Positions 53,048 through 62,822 of a DNA stretch of 64,000 nucleotides are shown here, piece by piece; position 1 is the first letter of the stretch; each line of letters opens with the position of its first letter. The notes below the pieces were generated by a model. That model was not told the origin of the DNA and did not search any database. It saw only the letters and a program-made list of their open reading frames with translations. Location: contig NZ_CP069526.1 of assembly GCF_016889705.1 (NCBI RefSeq), forward strand, positions 7,079,001 to 7,143,000. The letters are read 5' to 3'. The position numbers and the translations under genes were made by a program. The DNA comes from Amycolatopsis sp. FDAARGOS 1241. Lineage in GTDB: Bacteria; Actinomycetota; Actinomycetes; Mycobacteriales; Pseudonocardiaceae.

Positions 53048-55140
53048 CCGATTCCAGGGATGTGCCGCACGATCAGGTCGATGATCCAGATCCCGAGGAA
53101 CGGGCTCACGATGCCGCCGAGGCCGTAGATGAGCAGGTTCCGGCGCAGCAGCGCGGAAGCCGACGAGGGCTTGTAGCGCACGCCGCGCAGGGCGAGCGGG
53201 ATCAGGAACACGATGATCAGCGCGTTGAAGATGACGGCCGAGAGGATGGCCGACTGCGGGGTCGCCAGGTGCATGATGTTCAGCGCGCCCAGCTGGGCGA
53301 AGATGCTCGTGAACATCGCGGGCAGGATGGCGAAGTACTTCGCGAGGTCGTTGGCGACGCTGAACGTGGTGAGCGCACCGCGCGTGATGAGCAGCTGCTT
53401 GCCGATCTCCACGATCTCGATGAGCTTCGTCGGGTCCGAGTCGAGGTCGACCATGTTGCCGGCCTCCTTGGCGGCCGACGTGCCCGTGTTCATCGCGACA
53501 CCGACGTCCGACTGCGCCAGCGCGGGGGCGTCGTTCGTGCCGTCGCCCGTCATCGCGACCAGCCGCCCGCCCTCCTGCTCCTTCTTGATGAGCGCCATCT
53601 TGTCCTCGGGCTTGGCCTCGGCGAGGTAGTCGTCGACGCCCGCGTCCTCGGCGATGGCCTTGGCGGTGAGCGGGTTGTCACCCGTGATCATCACCGTCTT
53701 GATGCCCATCGAACGCAGTTCCTTGAAGCGCTCCTTCATGCCCGGCTTCACGACGTCGGAGAGCCGGATGACACCGCGCACGAACGCACGCCCGCCCGCC
53801 GATTCCGCGACCACCAGCGGCGTGCCACCCTGCTGGCTGATCTCGTCGACGATCCGCTCGGTCTCGTCGGGCATGTCGCCGCCGCGGGCACGGACCCATT
53901 CGCGCACGGCCGAGGTGGCGCCCTTGCGGACCTCGCGCTCGCCGAGGTCCACACCGCTCATCCGGGTCTGCGCCGTGAAGGGCACGAACTCGGCGAGCTT
54001 CTCGTTGTCAGCGGCCTTGTCGGGCAACCCGTGGTCGGCGGTGATGAGCTCGATGATGCTGCGGCCTTCGGGCGTGCCGTCGGCGAGGCTGGAGAGCCGC
54101 GCCGCGCGGGCCAGGTCATCCACTGTGGACCCGCCGACGGGGATCAGCTCGGTCGCCTTGCGGTTGCCGAAGGTGATCGTGCCCGTCTTGTCGAGCAGCA
54201 GCGTCGAGACGTCGCCCGCAGCTTCCACCGCGCGCCCGGACGTGGCAAGTACGTTGCGCTGCACCAGCCGGTCCATGCCCGCGATGCCGATGGCGCTCAG
54301 CAACGCGCCGATCGTGGTCGGGATGAGGCAGACCAGCAGGGCGGTCAGCACGATCACCGACTGCTCCGTGCCCGAGTACCCGGCCATCGGCTGCAGGGCC
54401 ACCACGGCGAGCAAGAAGATGATCGTGAGCGTCGCGAGCAGGATCGTCAGCGCGATCTCGTTCGGCGTCTTCTGCCGCGAAGCGCCTTCCACCAACGCGA
54501 TCATCCGGTCCACGAAGGACTCACCGGGTTTGGTGGTGATCTTCACGACGATCCGGTCCGACAGCACCGTGGTGCCCCCGGTCACGGCCGAGCGGTCGCC
54601 GCCCGACTCGCGGATGACCGGCGCCGACTCACCGGTGATGGCCGATTCGTCGACCGTCGCGATGCCTTCGACGACGTCGCCGTCGCCCGGGATGACCTGG
54701 CCGGCCTCGACGACCACCAGGTCACCGACGCGCAGGTCGACGCCGGGCACGCTCTCCTCTGAGCCGTCCTCGGTCAGGCGCCGCGCGACCGTTTCCTTCT
54801 TGGACCTGCGCAGCGATTCGGCCTGCGCCTTGCCGCGCCCTTCGGCGACGGCTTCGGCCAGGTTCGCGAACAGCACCGTGAGCCACAGCCAGATCGCGAC
54901 GAGGATCGAGAACATGCTCGGGTCGACGATCGCGAACACCGTGGTGAGGGCCGAACCGACCCACACCACGAACATCACGGGGTTCTTCAGCTGGTGCTTG
55001 GGTTTGAGCTTGTTCAGCGCCTCGGGCATCGAGGTCCACAGCTGGCGGGCGTTGAACGCGCCCGCGCCGACGCGGCCCGCGTTCTCCGCGCGGTGCTGCT
55101 GGTCCTCCAGTGGACTGCGTGGGGTTTCGGTGACTGTCAT
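53044..55140 (-). CDS. kdpB: K+-transporting ATPase subunit B
   Basis: A 698-residue P-type ATPase. The phosphorylation motif [12 protein letters not shown] has its Asp near residue 315. Also seen are [20 protein letters not shown] (actuator domain), [34 protein letters not shown] (hinge) and [20 protein letters not shown]. It hydrolyses ATP to drive K+ uptake through KdpA. The ATG overlaps the kdpA stop. Confidence 0.97.
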   Translation of the reverse strand: MTVTETPRSPLEDQQHRAENAGRVGAGAFNARQLWTSMPEALNKLKPKHQLKNPVMFVVWVGSALTTVFAIVDPSMFSILVAIWLWLTVLFANLAEAVAEGRGKAQAESLRRSKKETVARRLTEDGSEESVPGVDLRVGDLVVVEAGQVIPGDGDVVEGIATVDESAITGESAPVIRESGGDRSAVTGGTTVLSDRIVVKITTKPGESFVDRMIALVEGASRQKTPNEIALTILLATLTIIFLLAVVALQPMAGYSGTEQSVIVLTALLVCLIPTTIGALLSAIGIAGMDRLVQRNVLATSGRAVEAAGDVSTLLLDKTGTITFGNRKATELIPVGGSTVDDLARAARLSSLADGTPEGRSIIELITADHGLPDKAADNEKLAEFVPFTAQTRMSGVDLGEREVRKGATSAVREWVRARGGDMPDETERIVDEISQQGGTPLVVAESAGGRAFVRGVIRLSDVVKPGMKERFKELRSMGIKTVMITGDNPLTAKAIAEDAGVDDYLAEAKPEDKMALIKKEQEGGRLVAMTGDGTNDAPALAQSDVGVAMNTGTSAAKEAGNMVDLDSDPTKLIEIVEIGKQLLITRGALTTFSVANDLAKYFAILPAMFTSIFAQLGALNIMHLATPQSAILSAVIFNALIIVFLIPLALRGVRYKPSSASALLRRNLLIYGLGGIVSPFLGIWIIDLIVRHIPGIG

Positions 55141-56798
55141 GCCAACGCCTCCGCGATGGGCCCGAGCGCGAGCGCCGGGACGAAAGTGAGGGCCGCGACG
55201 AGGACGATGGTGCCGGTGAGCATCGTGCCGAAGAGCGGTCCGGTGGTGGGCAGGGTGCCCGCGGTTTCGGGGACCTTCCTCTGCGAAGCGAGTGAGCCGG
55301 CCAGGCAGAGCACGGCGAGGATGGGGATGAACCGGCCGAGCAACATCGCCACACCGAGCGAGGATTGGAACCAGTTGCTCGTCACGGTCAGGCCGCCGAA
55401 CGCGCTGCCGTTGTTGTTGCCGGTCGAGGCGTAGGCGTAGAGGACCTCTGACAGGCCGTGCGCTGCCGGGTTGCCCAGTGCGCTCTGGGTGTCGGGCATC
55501 GCCAGCGCGATCCCGGCGCCGATGAGCACGACGGTCGGCATCGCGAGCATCGAGATCGCCGCGGTTGTGACCTCGCGCTTGCCGAGCTTCTTCCCCAGGT
55601 ACTCCGGCGTGCGCCCGACCATGAGGCCGGCGAGGAACATCGCGATGATGGCCATCACGAGGATGCCGTAGAGGCCGGTGCCCACGCCGCCGGGCGAGAT
55701 CTCGCCGAACAGCATGTTGAGCAGCGGCCCACCGCCACCGAGTCCGGACAGGCTGTCGTGGGCACCGTTGACCGCGCCCGTGGACGTGCCCGTGGTGGTG
55801 TCCGCGAAGATCGAGGTCAGGCTCAGGCCGAACCGCTGTTCCTTGCCCTCCATGTCCGCACCTGCCGCCAGTGCGGCCGGGCTGTTGGTGAGTGCTTCGG
55901 AGCTCCAGATGAGCGCCAGCATCGCCCCCCACAGAGCACCCATCACCGACAGCAGGACGTAGCCCTGCTTCTTGTTGCCGACCAGCTGGCCGAACGTGCG
56001 GGTGAGGCTCACCGGGATCATGAGGATCAGGAAGATCTCGATGAGGTTGGTCCACGCGTTCGGGTTCTCGAACGGGTGCGCGGAGTTCGCGTTGAGGATG
56101 CCGCCACCGTTGGTCCCGAGTTCCTTGATCGCCTCCTGGCTCGCCGCCGGGGCCAGCGCGACGGTGCTCTGGCTGCCGTCCGGGTTCGTCACCGCGACAC
56201 CCGAGTGCAGGCTCTGCACCACGCCGAGCCCCACGAGCACGATCGCGAAGACGAACGCGATCGGCAGCAGGATGCGGATCGAGCCGCGGATCAGGTCGAC
56301 CCAGAAGTTGCCGAGCCGGTCGGTCTTCGAGCGGATGAACCCGCGCGTCACCGCGATCGCGACGGCCAGGCCCACGCCCGCCGACACGAAGTTCTGCACG
56401 GTGAGGCCGGCCATCTGCACGAAGTGGCCCATGGTCGTCTCGGGGACGTAGGACTGCCAGTTCGTGTTGGTCACGAAGCTCACGGCCGTGTTGAACGCGA
56501 CGGACGGCGACACCGCGCCGCGGCCGAAGTTCCACGGCAGCACCGACTGCAGGCGCTGCAGCAGGTACAGCAGGATGACGGACATGAACGAGAACCCGAG
56601 CACGCCGGACGCGTACGTCTTCCAGTGCTGCTCGGCGTCCGGGTTGACGCGGACGATCTTGTAGAGGCCCTTCTCGATCCTCCAGTGCTTCTCGCTCGAG
56701 AAGACCCGGGCCATGTAGTCGCCGAGCGGTTTGCAGACCACCGCCAGGGCGAGCAGGAGCAGGCCGACCTGCACGAGGCCGGCGCCGACGTCACTCAT
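55137..56798 (-). CDS. kdpA: K+-transporting ATPase subunit A
   Basis: 553 residues, ten membrane helices in a K+-channel-like fold of four pseudo-repeats. Filter-type segments are [40 protein letters not shown] and [35 protein letters not shown]. It carries the selectivity filter of the pump. Its ATG at 56798 shares its first base with the end of the kdpF stop, so the genes are fully coupled. Confidence 0.96.
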   Translation of the reverse strand: MSDVGAGLVQVGLLLLALAVVCKPLGDYMARVFSSEKHWRIEKGLYKIVRVNPDAEQHWKTYASGVLGFSFMSVILLYLLQRLQSVLPWNFGRGAVSPSVAFNTAVSFVTNTNWQSYVPETTMGHFVQMAGLTVQNFVSAGVGLAVAIAVTRGFIRSKTDRLGNFWVDLIRGSIRILLPIAFVFAIVLVGLGVVQSLHSGVAVTNPDGSQSTVALAPAASQEAIKELGTNGGGILNANSAHPFENPNAWTNLIEIFLILMIPVSLTRTFGQLVGNKKQGYVLLSVMGALWGAMLALIWSSEALTNSPAALAAGADMEGKEQRFGLSLTSIFADTTTGTSTGAVNGAHDSLSGLGGGGPLLNMLFGEISPGGVGTGLYGILVMAIIAMFLAGLMVGRTPEYLGKKLGKREVTTAAISMLAMPTVVLIGAGIALAMPDTQSALGNPAAHGLSEVLYAYASTGNNNGSAFGGLTVTSNWFQSSLGVAMLLGRFIPILAVLCLAGSLASQRKVPETAGTLPTTGPLFGTMLTGTIVLVAALTFVPALALGPIAEALA

Positions 56799-56899
56799 CA
56801 GAACTTCTCCGGCCTCACCAGTGCGATGAACAGGTAGATGATCAGGCCCAGCGCCAGCAGACCGCCGACGACGTTGGCCACGGTGCCCGCGCCGCTCAC
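56798..56899 (-). CDS. kdpF: K+-transporting ATPase subunit F (33 aa)
   Basis: VSGAGTVANVVGGLLALGLI then IYLFIALVRPEKF. The single membrane helix and the ending ALVRPEKF are exactly the KdpF pattern. GTG at 56899 overlaps the stop of the 27-residue peptide (GTGA), which settles the start. Confidence 0.92.
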   Translation of the reverse strand: MSGAGTVANVVGGLLALGLIIYLFIALVRPEKF

Positions 56900-56979
56900 A
56901 GCTTCTCCATCCCGCGGAGGGTCAGAGCGAGGACCACGAACACGCCCAGGATCAGCAAGGCGTACAACAAGTCGGCCAC
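56896..56979 (-). CDS. 27-residue membrane peptide, first gene of the kdp operon
   Basis: VADLLYALLILGVFVVLALT then LRGMEKL: one hydrophobic helix with a short basic tail. GAGAGGTGCC gives a good ribosome-binding site before the GTG at 56979, and its stop is shared with kdpF. It is too small for usual gene finders. It resembles KdpF in size and placement but not in its tail, so it may be an extra small subunit or a regulator of the pump. No name is known to me. Confidence 0.68.
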   Translation of the reverse strand: MADLLYALLILGVFVVLALTLRGMEKL

Positions 56980-57331
56980 AAGGCACCTCTCAAGACGGGT
57001 CACCCGGGGCGGGTGACCGCTGGACGACCGCAACTGTGCGGTTGTCGCGCAGCGTGATCGAGGTCGTCTGACGTCTCCTTGACGCGCCCCCCCTAGGCCA
57101 TTTACACGGTTTTGACGCGGGGTGACACCCGCCACCGCCGTTCGCCTGGTACCCCGCGACGTTCGGTTGATCTTCGATGATCACTGGAAGTAGTTGGTTA
57201 GTGACTCACAACACAATACGTAGTGGATCTATGACGGAGCGTGCAATTCGGGCAGACATCGTGTGCCCGCTGTGTTACACCGGTGTTGCCGATAGTTGTA
57301 TTACCTAAGCAAAAATGATGGAGGCGGACGG
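56980..57331. promoter_or_regulatory. divergent regulatory region between kdp and asnB
   Basis: No gene is supported. Next to kdp there is a perfect 8-bp stem GGTCACCC/GGGTGACC (56998-57005 with 57011-57018) and a small hairpin CCGCA-ACTG-TGCGG, features of the kdp leader. On the asnB side the DNA is AT-richer than anywhere else in the window. TTGGTT (57194-57199), 17 bases, TACGTA (57217-57222) could be a promoter, and ACACCGGTGT (57277-57286) is a perfect palindrome. No KdpE or c-di-AMP riboswitch motif was recognised. Confidence 0.45.
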
Positions 57332-59170
57332 ATGTGCGGAATCGCCGGCTGGGTGTCCTACGAAACTGACCTGTCGCAACGGCAGGAGATCGTCGACGCG
57401 ATGACGGAGACGATGGCCTGTCGCGGCCCGGACGACCGGGGCACCTGGGTGCGCCGGAACGTCGCGCTGGGACACCGCAGGCTCGCGATCATCGACCTGC
57501 CGGGCGGCCGGCAGCCGATGAGCGTCCACACGCCCAACGGCGACGTGGCCATGGTCTACAGCGGTGAGGCCTACAACTTCACCGAACTTCGTGAAGAACT
57601 CACGAAACTCGGGCACACGTGGGAGACCGACAGCGACACCGAGGTCGTGCTCCACGGGTACCTGCAGTGGGGCACCGAGGTGGTCGACCACCTCAACGGC
57701 ATGTACGCCTTCGCGATCTGGGACGAGCGCGACCAGAAGCTCGTGATGATCCGCGACCGCATGGGGATCAAGCCGTTCTACTACTACCCGACGCGCGACG
57801 GCGTGCTGTTCGGCTCGGAGCCCAAGGCGATCCTGGCCAACCCGTCGGTGCCCCGGATCGTCGACACCGACGGCCTGCGCGAGCTGATGGGCTTCACCAA
57901 GCGGCCCGGGTGGTCGCTGTGGAAGGGCATGAGCGAGGTCGAGCCGGGCACCGTCGTCACGGTGTCGAAGGACGGGATCAGCACCCGCACGTACTGGCAG
58001 CTCGACGCGAAGCAGCACACCGACGACCAGGAGACCACCGTCGCCCGCGTGCGGGAGCTGATGACGGACATCGTCAACCGGCAACTGGTCGCCGACGTGC
58101 CGCGCTGCGTGCTGCTCTCGGGCGGGCTCGACTCGAGCGCCGTCACCGGGCTCGCGGCCACGCGGCTGGCCGAGCAGGGTGAGCAGCTGCGCACGTTCTC
58201 GGTCGACTTCCTGGGCCAGGAGGAGAATTTCAAGCCCGACGAGATGCGCGACACCCCGGACTCGCCCTACATCCGTGACGTCGCGAAGCTCGTCGGCTCG
58301 GCGCACCAGGACGTGGTGCTCAACCCGGCCGAGCTCACGGACCCGGCCGTGCGCCGCGCCGTGCTGCGGGCGCGCGACATCCCGGCCGGTCTCGGCGACA
58401 TGGACACCTCGCTGTACCTGCTGTTCAAGGCGATCCGCGGCGAGTCCACCGTGGCGCTCTCGGGCGAATCGGCCGACGAGGTGTTCGGCGGCTACCGCTG
58501 GTTCCACGACCAGTCGGTGCACGCCGACACGTTCCCGTGGCTGGCCTTCCGCAACAGCCTGATGTCGCAGCGGGAAGCGCTGCTGCGCCCCGAGATCGGC
58601 GCGAAGCTGAACCTCGAGGAGTACGTGGCCGACCAGTACCGCACGGCGATCGCGAAGGTCGAGCACCTCGACGGCGAGTCGGAGCAGGAAGCACGCATGC
58701 GCACGATCTCGCACCTGCACCTGAGCCGGTTCGTGCGAATGCTGCTCGACCGCAAGGACCGCGCGTCGATGGCCGTGGGCCTGGAGGTGCGCGTCCCGTT
58801 TTGCGACCACCGGCTCGTGGAATACGTCTACAACGCACCGTGGTCGCTGAAGACCTTCGACGGCCGTGAGAAGAGCCTCCTGCGCCACGCCACGAAACAC
58901 GTGCTGCCGGACTCGGTGCGCGACCGCGTGAAGAGCCCGTATCCGTCCACTCAGGACCCCGGCTACCCGGCCGCGCTCCAGCGGCAGGCCAAGGAGATCC
59001 TGACCGAGCGCGACAACCCGGTGTTCCAGCTCGTGGACCGCGAGTGGCTCACCAAGGCATCCGAAGTGGACCCGGCGACCATCGAACCGACGCTGCGCAC
59101 GGGTTTGGACCGCGCGTTGGACCTGTACCACTGGTTCGACCTGTACTCGCCCGAACTGCAGCTGGACTGA
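57332..59170 (+). CDS. asnB: asparagine synthetase, glutamine-hydrolysing
   Basis: 612 residues. Class II glutaminase domain MCGIAGWVSYETD with the nucleophile Cys2 exposed after Met removal, RGPDDRGTW, LAIIDLPGGRQPMSV and YSGEAYNFTELREEL. The synthetase domain has the ATP loop VLLSGGLDSSAVTGLAATRL near residue 260 and SGESADEVFGGYRWFHDQ, ending with LDRKDRASMAVGLEVRVPFC. GGAGGCGG precedes the ATG. It stands alone in the window, away from other amino acid genes, and has an AT-rich leader. Confidence 0.94.
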   Translation: MCGIAGWVSYETDLSQRQEIVDAMTETMACRGPDDRGTWVRRNVALGHRRLAIIDLPGGRQPMSVHTPNGDVAMVYSGEAYNFTELREELTKLGHTWETDSDTEVVLHGYLQWGTEVVDHLNGMYAFAIWDERDQKLVMIRDRMGIKPFYYYPTRDGVLFGSEPKAILANPSVPRIVDTDGLRELMGFTKRPGWSLWKGMSEVEPGTVVTVSKDGISTRTYWQLDAKQHTDDQETTVARVRELMTDIVNRQLVADVPRCVLLSGGLDSSAVTGLAATRLAEQGEQLRTFSVDFLGQEENFKPDEMRDTPDSPYIRDVAKLVGSAHQDVVLNPAELTDPAVRRAVLRARDIPAGLGDMDTSLYLLFKAIRGESTVALSGESADEVFGGYRWFHDQSVHADTFPWLAFRNSLMSQREALLRPEIGAKLNLEEYVADQYRTAIAKVEHLDGESEQEARMRTISHLHLSRFVRMLLDRKDRASMAVGLEVRVPFCDHRLVEYVYNAPWSLKTFDGREKSLLRHATKHVLPDSVRDRVKSPYPSTQDPGYPAALQRQAKEILTERDNPVFQLVDREWLTKASEVDPATIEPTLRTGLDRALDLYHWFDLYSPELQLD

Positions 59171-59188
59171 GTTCCCGGCTCGCCCTGA

Positions 59189-59233
59189 CCACCGTGGCTC
59201 ACCTCCCCGCGTCCGGCAGGCGGGCCACGGTGG
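59189..59233. terminator. terminator after asnB
   Basis: CCACCGTGGC (59189-59198) and GCCACGGTGG (59224-59233) form a perfect 10-bp stem with a 25-base loop, between the asnB stop and the convergent GNAT stop. Confidence 0.65.
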
Positions 59234-59240
59234 CGGGAGC

Positions 59241-59744
59241 TCAGAGTTCGAGGCTGGCGTCCACGTCCTCCCCGCGCACGTCGAGGTCGGCGCCCGCGCC
59301 GCTGAGCAGGCGGCGGCCCGCGGTGTCGGCCACCGTCGTGGAGGCGATGAACCGGGCCGCGCCGCCGTCGCGGGCGGCTTCGAGCGGGACTTCGGTGACG
59401 CGCTTGCCGATGCCGCGCCCGCGTACCGAGCGGCACAGCCACACGCCGGCCTCCACTGCGACCGACGATGTGCTGTGCACTGGCCGCAGGCGCGCCGCAC
59501 CGGCCGCGCGGCCGCCGACCTCGACGACCCACGTGGTTTCGATGGCAGTGTCCGGGTCGAGCGAACGCCGCCGGTGGAGGGCGAGGAACGCCTCGCGGCG
59601 CGCGCGCGTCCACCCCGGCGGGCCGTCCACCGGAGGCATCACCTCGCGCGGGTCGGCGTCGGCGACCGCGGCCTCGAGCAACCGGTGCAGGGCCGGCTCG
59701 TCGAGGGGGGTCAGCACGATCTCGGATTCGTGAGCTCCGGTCAC
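59241..59744 (-). CDS. GNAT-family acetyltransferase
   Basis: 167 residues. The acetyl-CoA loop is LCRSVRGRGIGKRVTE, and STTVADTAGRRLLSGAGADL is the later helix. The start VTGAHESEIVLTPLDEPALH at GTG 59744 overlaps the stop of the SRPBCC gene (GTGA), so both form one transcript. Further upstream extension of the frame is a shadow. The substrate is unknown. Confidence 0.82.
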   Translation of the reverse strand: MTGAHESEIVLTPLDEPALHRLLEAAVADADPREVMPPVDGPPGWTRARREAFLALHRRRSLDPDTAIETTWVVEVGGRAAGAARLRPVHSTSSVAVEAGVWLCRSVRGRGIGKRVTEVPLEAARDGGAARFIASTTVADTAGRRLLSGAGADLDVRGEDVDASLEL

Positions 59745-60271
59745 GCCCGAAGCTTGACACGAGGATCTTGGGTGCGCGACCCGGTAATACGGCTTACCAC
59801 CACGCTGCCGGCGGCGTGCAGCAACCGGACGTACGGGGACCACCGGGCGGGCTCGGCGATTGCGCCGGTCAGGGCCAGTTCGGCGCGGTCGAGGAGTTGC
59901 TCGAGCACCGCGTCGTGCAACGGCCGCCAGAACAGCGGCCACGTGACGCGGGCCGCGCCGTGCAGGTGGGCGGCGAGCACGTGCTCCAGCACGCAGCCGG
60001 TCGCGGTCCCGCGGACGAGGAACTCGTGGAAGCCCTCGATCCCTTGCGGCGCCGTGAATCGGCAACGGAGTGACCGTCCAGCGTGGAACCTCTCCACGAC
60101 GTAGCGCACCAGCCCGTGCCCGCCCTCGGCGCCTGGCGCGAGAGGGCCGGCGAACTCCATGGGCGGCCAGTCTTCGGCGGGCCAGAGCCGTTCCGTGAGG
60201 TCGTCGAGCAGCCGCCCCGCTTCGGCGACCGGGACGGGGAACTCGCGAGCGTGCACGTTGAGCACGGACAT
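59741..60271 (-). CDS. SRPBCC/START-like protein
   Basis: 176 residues: MSVLNVHAREFPVPVAEAGR, a helix-grip fold with GHGLVRYVVERFHAGRSLRC and EGFHEFLVRGTATGCVLEHV, ending with AVLEQLLDRAELAL. Such proteins bind hydrophobic ligands or serve as small catalysts. The gene is divergent from a tetR gene with an operator in between and co-transcribed with a GNAT, so this is a ligand-induced pair of unknown purpose. Confidence 0.75.
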   Translation of the reverse strand: MSVLNVHAREFPVPVAEAGRLLDDLTERLWPAEDWPPMEFAGPLAPGAEGGHGLVRYVVERFHAGRSLRCRFTAPQGIEGFHEFLVRGTATGCVLEHVLAAHLHGAARVTWPLFWRPLHDAVLEQLLDRAELALTGAIAEPARWSPYVRLLHAAGSVVVSRITGSRTQDPRVKLRA

Positions 60272-60295
60272 CGGTTTGCTCCTTCCGGTGACTGG

Positions 60296-60337
60296 TTCTG
60301 GAGACTTTCCTCCAGAACGTATTAGAGCATAGTCTCC
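60296..60337. promoter_or_regulatory. TetR operator region between the SRPBCC and tetR genes
   Basis: TTCTGGAG, ACTTTC, CTCCAGAA (60296-60317) is a perfect 8-bp inverted repeat. In addition GGAGACT (60300-60306) matches its complement AGTCTCC at 60331-60337, 6 bp before the tetR ATG, giving a nested second site. Both divergent genes should be controlled from here. Confidence 0.7.
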
Positions 60338-60342
60338 ACAAC

Positions 60343-60924
60343 ATGGGCAGGCCCCCGACTTACACGACCGCGCAGTTTCTCGGCGCCGCTGCTGAACTCT
60401 TCGCCGAGGGCGGCGCGCGCGCCGTGACGATGGCCGCCGCCGCGAAGGCCGCGGGCGCCCCGAACGGCTCCATCTACCACCGCTTCGCCGACCGCCCGGC
60501 TCTCCTGGCCGCTCTGTGGACGACGAACCTGCGCGACTTCCAGGACGACTTCATCGCACTGCTGGGCCCGGCCCCGACGGTCGACGACGCGGTCGCCGCC
60601 GCCGCGAGCGTCGTGCACTGGTGCCGCCGCCATCCGGCCGGCGCCCGCGTGCTCGACGCGGGCAAGCAGGCGTTCTCGCCCACCGAGTGGACGCCGGAAG
60701 CCACCGCCGTGCTCGCGCGCGCGGAGAACGAACTGAAGGCCGCCCTCAAACGCGCCACCCTGACCCTGTCGGATCCCCCGGGCCGCACGGTGGACGACGT
60801 GGTGCTGGCACTGGTGGAGGTGCCGCGCGCCGTGGTCCACCGCTACCTCTCCAGCGGCCGCACTCCCCCGCCGAAGGCCGCCGACCTGGTGACCCGCTCG
60901 GTTCGCAAGCTGCTCCACCCCTGA
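60343..60924 (+). CDS. TetR-family regulator
   Basis: 193 residues, MGRPPTYTTAQFLGAAAELF with the HTH GARAVTMAAAAKAAGAPNGS then IYHRFADRPALLAALW. The C-terminal effector domain carries DDAVAAAASVVHWCRRHPAG and is typical of TetR members with acyl or aromatic ligands, but this cannot be fixed from sequence. It very likely represses itself and the SRPBCC-GNAT genes. Confidence 0.9.
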   Translation: MGRPPTYTTAQFLGAAAELFAEGGARAVTMAAAAKAAGAPNGSIYHRFADRPALLAALWTTNLRDFQDDFIALLGPAPTVDDAVAAAASVVHWCRRHPAGARVLDAGKQAFSPTEWTPEATAVLARAENELKAALKRATLTLSDPPGRTVDDVVLALVEVPRAVVHRYLSSGRTPPPKAADLVTRSVRKLLHP

Positions 60925-61042
60925 CGGCAAGCGCGAACAGCGCGCTCGCCTGCGCGCCGGCCACCGGCCGGCTCGGCTCCGGCGCGCCGGCCCTCTCCGA
61001 TTCTGTGCGACATAGGAGTTTCATCCGTCCACTCCTGCGCCG

Positions 61043-61930
61043 TTGCACCCTGTCTGCCCGGTTTGCCCGGGCGAGTTGGCCCGAATTATGGGAATAGGCT
61101 CACGATGTGGGTCGAGCTGTGGGGCAAAACGTCGTTATGTCATCGATCGCAAGGCGATCGGGTACGGAGAGGCGGACCGGCCGCCGTCGCGGGTCGGGGT
61201 GTCGATCGGCGACTCGATCGCCGGGCTGTACGCGGCATTTGGTGTGCTGGTCGCGTTGCGCGAGAACTCCGTGCGGGAAAAGGGGAACCGCGGCCCACTG
61301 CGGGACCGGGTGGTCGACGTCGCCCTGCACGAAGCGGCGTTCTCCATGATGGAGTCGCTCGTGCCCGACCACCTCGCGCACGGCGTGGAGCGGGAACGGG
61401 TCGGCGGCCGGATGGAAGGCATCGCGCCCAGCAACGCCTATCCCTGCGCCGACGGCACCAGCGTGGTGATCGCGGGCAACGGCGACTCGATCTTCGGCCG
61501 CTACATGCGCGCCATCGACCGGCCCGACCTCGCCGACGACCCGGGGCTCGCGACCAACGCCGGCCGGTGGGCGCGCCGCGACGAGCTCGATCGCGCCATC
61601 ACGGAGTGGACGACCGAGCGCACCCGCGAGGAAGTGCTGAAGGTGCTCGACGCGGCCGCCGTCCCGGCGGGTCCCATCTACACCGCCGCCGACATCTGCG
61701 CGGACGAGCAGTACCGCGCCCGCGCCATGATCCAGACGCTGCCGGTGGACGTCGGCGACGACGAACCCGCCGACGTCGGGTTCCCCGGGATCGTGCCGGT
61801 GCTGGGCGCGCGGTCCCTGCCGGTGCGCTCGCTCGGGCCGGACCTCGGCGCGCACACCCGCGAGGTGCTGCGCGACGTGCTCGGCCGGCGCGACGACGAG
61901 ATCGAAGCGGTCGCGGGAGGACGCGCGTGA
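61043..61930 (+). pseudogene. CaiB/BaiF CoA-transferase, N-terminal part missing
   Basis: The recognisable part begins at EADRPPSRVGVSIGDSIAGL (from about 61167) and goes to the end: LVPDHLAHGVERERVGGRME, GIAPSNAYPCADGTSVVIAG, NGDSIFGRYMRAIDRPDLAD, VPAGPIYTAADICADEQYRA and GIVPVLGARSLPVRSLGPDL. A complete family member has about 400 residues; the roughly 150-residue N-terminal half, with its catalytic Asp, is missing. The 120 bp before the junction match nothing I recognise. It is followed by an HMG-CoA-lyase-type gene (4-bp overlap), so the unit probably once formed and cleaved an acyl-CoA. Confidence 0.7.
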
Positions 61931-62817
61931 CGTTCCGGGACGTGACCCTGCGAGACGGCTTGCAGCTGACGGGCAAACCGATCCCGACCGGCCACAAGAT
62001 CGCCCTCGTGCGCGAACTGCTCGCCCTCGGCGTCCCCGCGGTCGAGGTGGGCTCGATGGCCCGCCCCGATCTCGTGCCGTCGCTGGCCGACACCTCCGAC
62101 GTGCTGGCCGCGCTGACACCCGCGGAGCTCGCGCGCTGCTGGGTGTGGGTCGCCACGCCCCGGCACGTCGAGAAGGCAGCCGCAGCCGGGGCCGTGAACT
62201 TCCAGTACTGCCTGTCCGCGTCGGACGCGCACAACCGCGCCAACCTCGGCCGGTCCACAGAGGACAGTCTGGCGGCCGTGCCCGCCGCGGTGGAGAACGC
62301 GGGCGGCGGGCGGGTGCAGCTGTGCATCGCCACGTCGTTCACGTGCCCGTTCCGCGGCGAGGTGCACCCGGCGCGCGTGCTCGCGATCGCCGACGACCCG
62401 CGGACCGCGGCCGCGGTGGACGTCGTGGTTTGCGACACGCTCGGGCAGGCCGTGCCCGCGCAGGTCACGAGCCTGGTCGGCGCCGTCGCACGGCGGGGCC
62501 GGCGCGTGGTCTACCACGGACACGACACCTGGGGGCTCGGCGTCGCGAACTCGCTCGCGGCGCTGGCTGCCGGTGCCGACGGGGTCGACGGCGCGCTCGG
62601 CGGCCTCGGCGGCTGCCCGTTCGCGCCCGGCGCCGGCGGCAACGCCGCGACCGGGGACCTGCTGTTCGTCCTCCGCCCCGCGTGGCTCACTCCGGGCGGG
62701 TTCGCCCGGCTGGTGCGCCTCGCCGGGGACCTGCTCGACGAGCTGGGCGAACCCAACCGGTCGCGAGCCGGCCAGGGCGCCCGCACCAGCGCCATGGCCT
62801 TCCCGTGGGCGCTCTGA
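61927..62817 (+). CDS. hydroxymethylglutaryl-CoA lyase-type enzyme
   Basis: 296 residues, a TIM-barrel lyase. The divalent-metal Asp and base are in FRDVTLRDGLQLTGKPI; the later metal histidines are in VVYHGHDTWGLGVANSLAAL (H-x-H) and the active-site Cys loop is GALGGLGGCPFAPGAGGN. GTG at 61927 overlaps the CoA-transferase stop. With a CaiB partner and an IclR regulator it looks like a degradative acyl-CoA pathway (for leucine, isoprenoid or a methylated dicarboxylate). The exact substrate is inferred, not shown. Confidence 0.87.
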   Translation: MTFRDVTLRDGLQLTGKPIPTGHKIALVRELLALGVPAVEVGSMARPDLVPSLADTSDVLAALTPAELARCWVWVATPRHVEKAAAAGAVNFQYCLSASDAHNRANLGRSTEDSLAAVPAAVENAGGGRVQLCIATSFTCPFRGEVHPARVLAIADDPRTAAAVDVVVCDTLGQAVPAQVTSLVGAVARRGRRVVYHGHDTWGLGVANSLAALAAGADGVDGALGGLGGCPFAPGAGGNAATGDLLFVLRPAWLTPGGFARLVRLAGDLLDELGEPNRSRAGQGARTSAMAFPWAL

Positions 62818-62822
62818 CCGGG

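Noticed and set aside
53029..56837. long plus-strand frames over kdpB and kdpA
   Set aside because: Codon-position shadows of membrane-protein genes whose own motifs are certain.
56980..57331. c-di-AMP (ydaO-type) riboswitch before kdp
   Set aside because: Only simple hairpins are present; the conserved core was not seen.
61063..62817. single 584-residue CoA-transferase/lyase fusion
   Set aside because: The N-terminal half in that frame is an Arg-rich shadow of the CoA-transferase; the lyase starts at the GTG of the 4-bp overlap.
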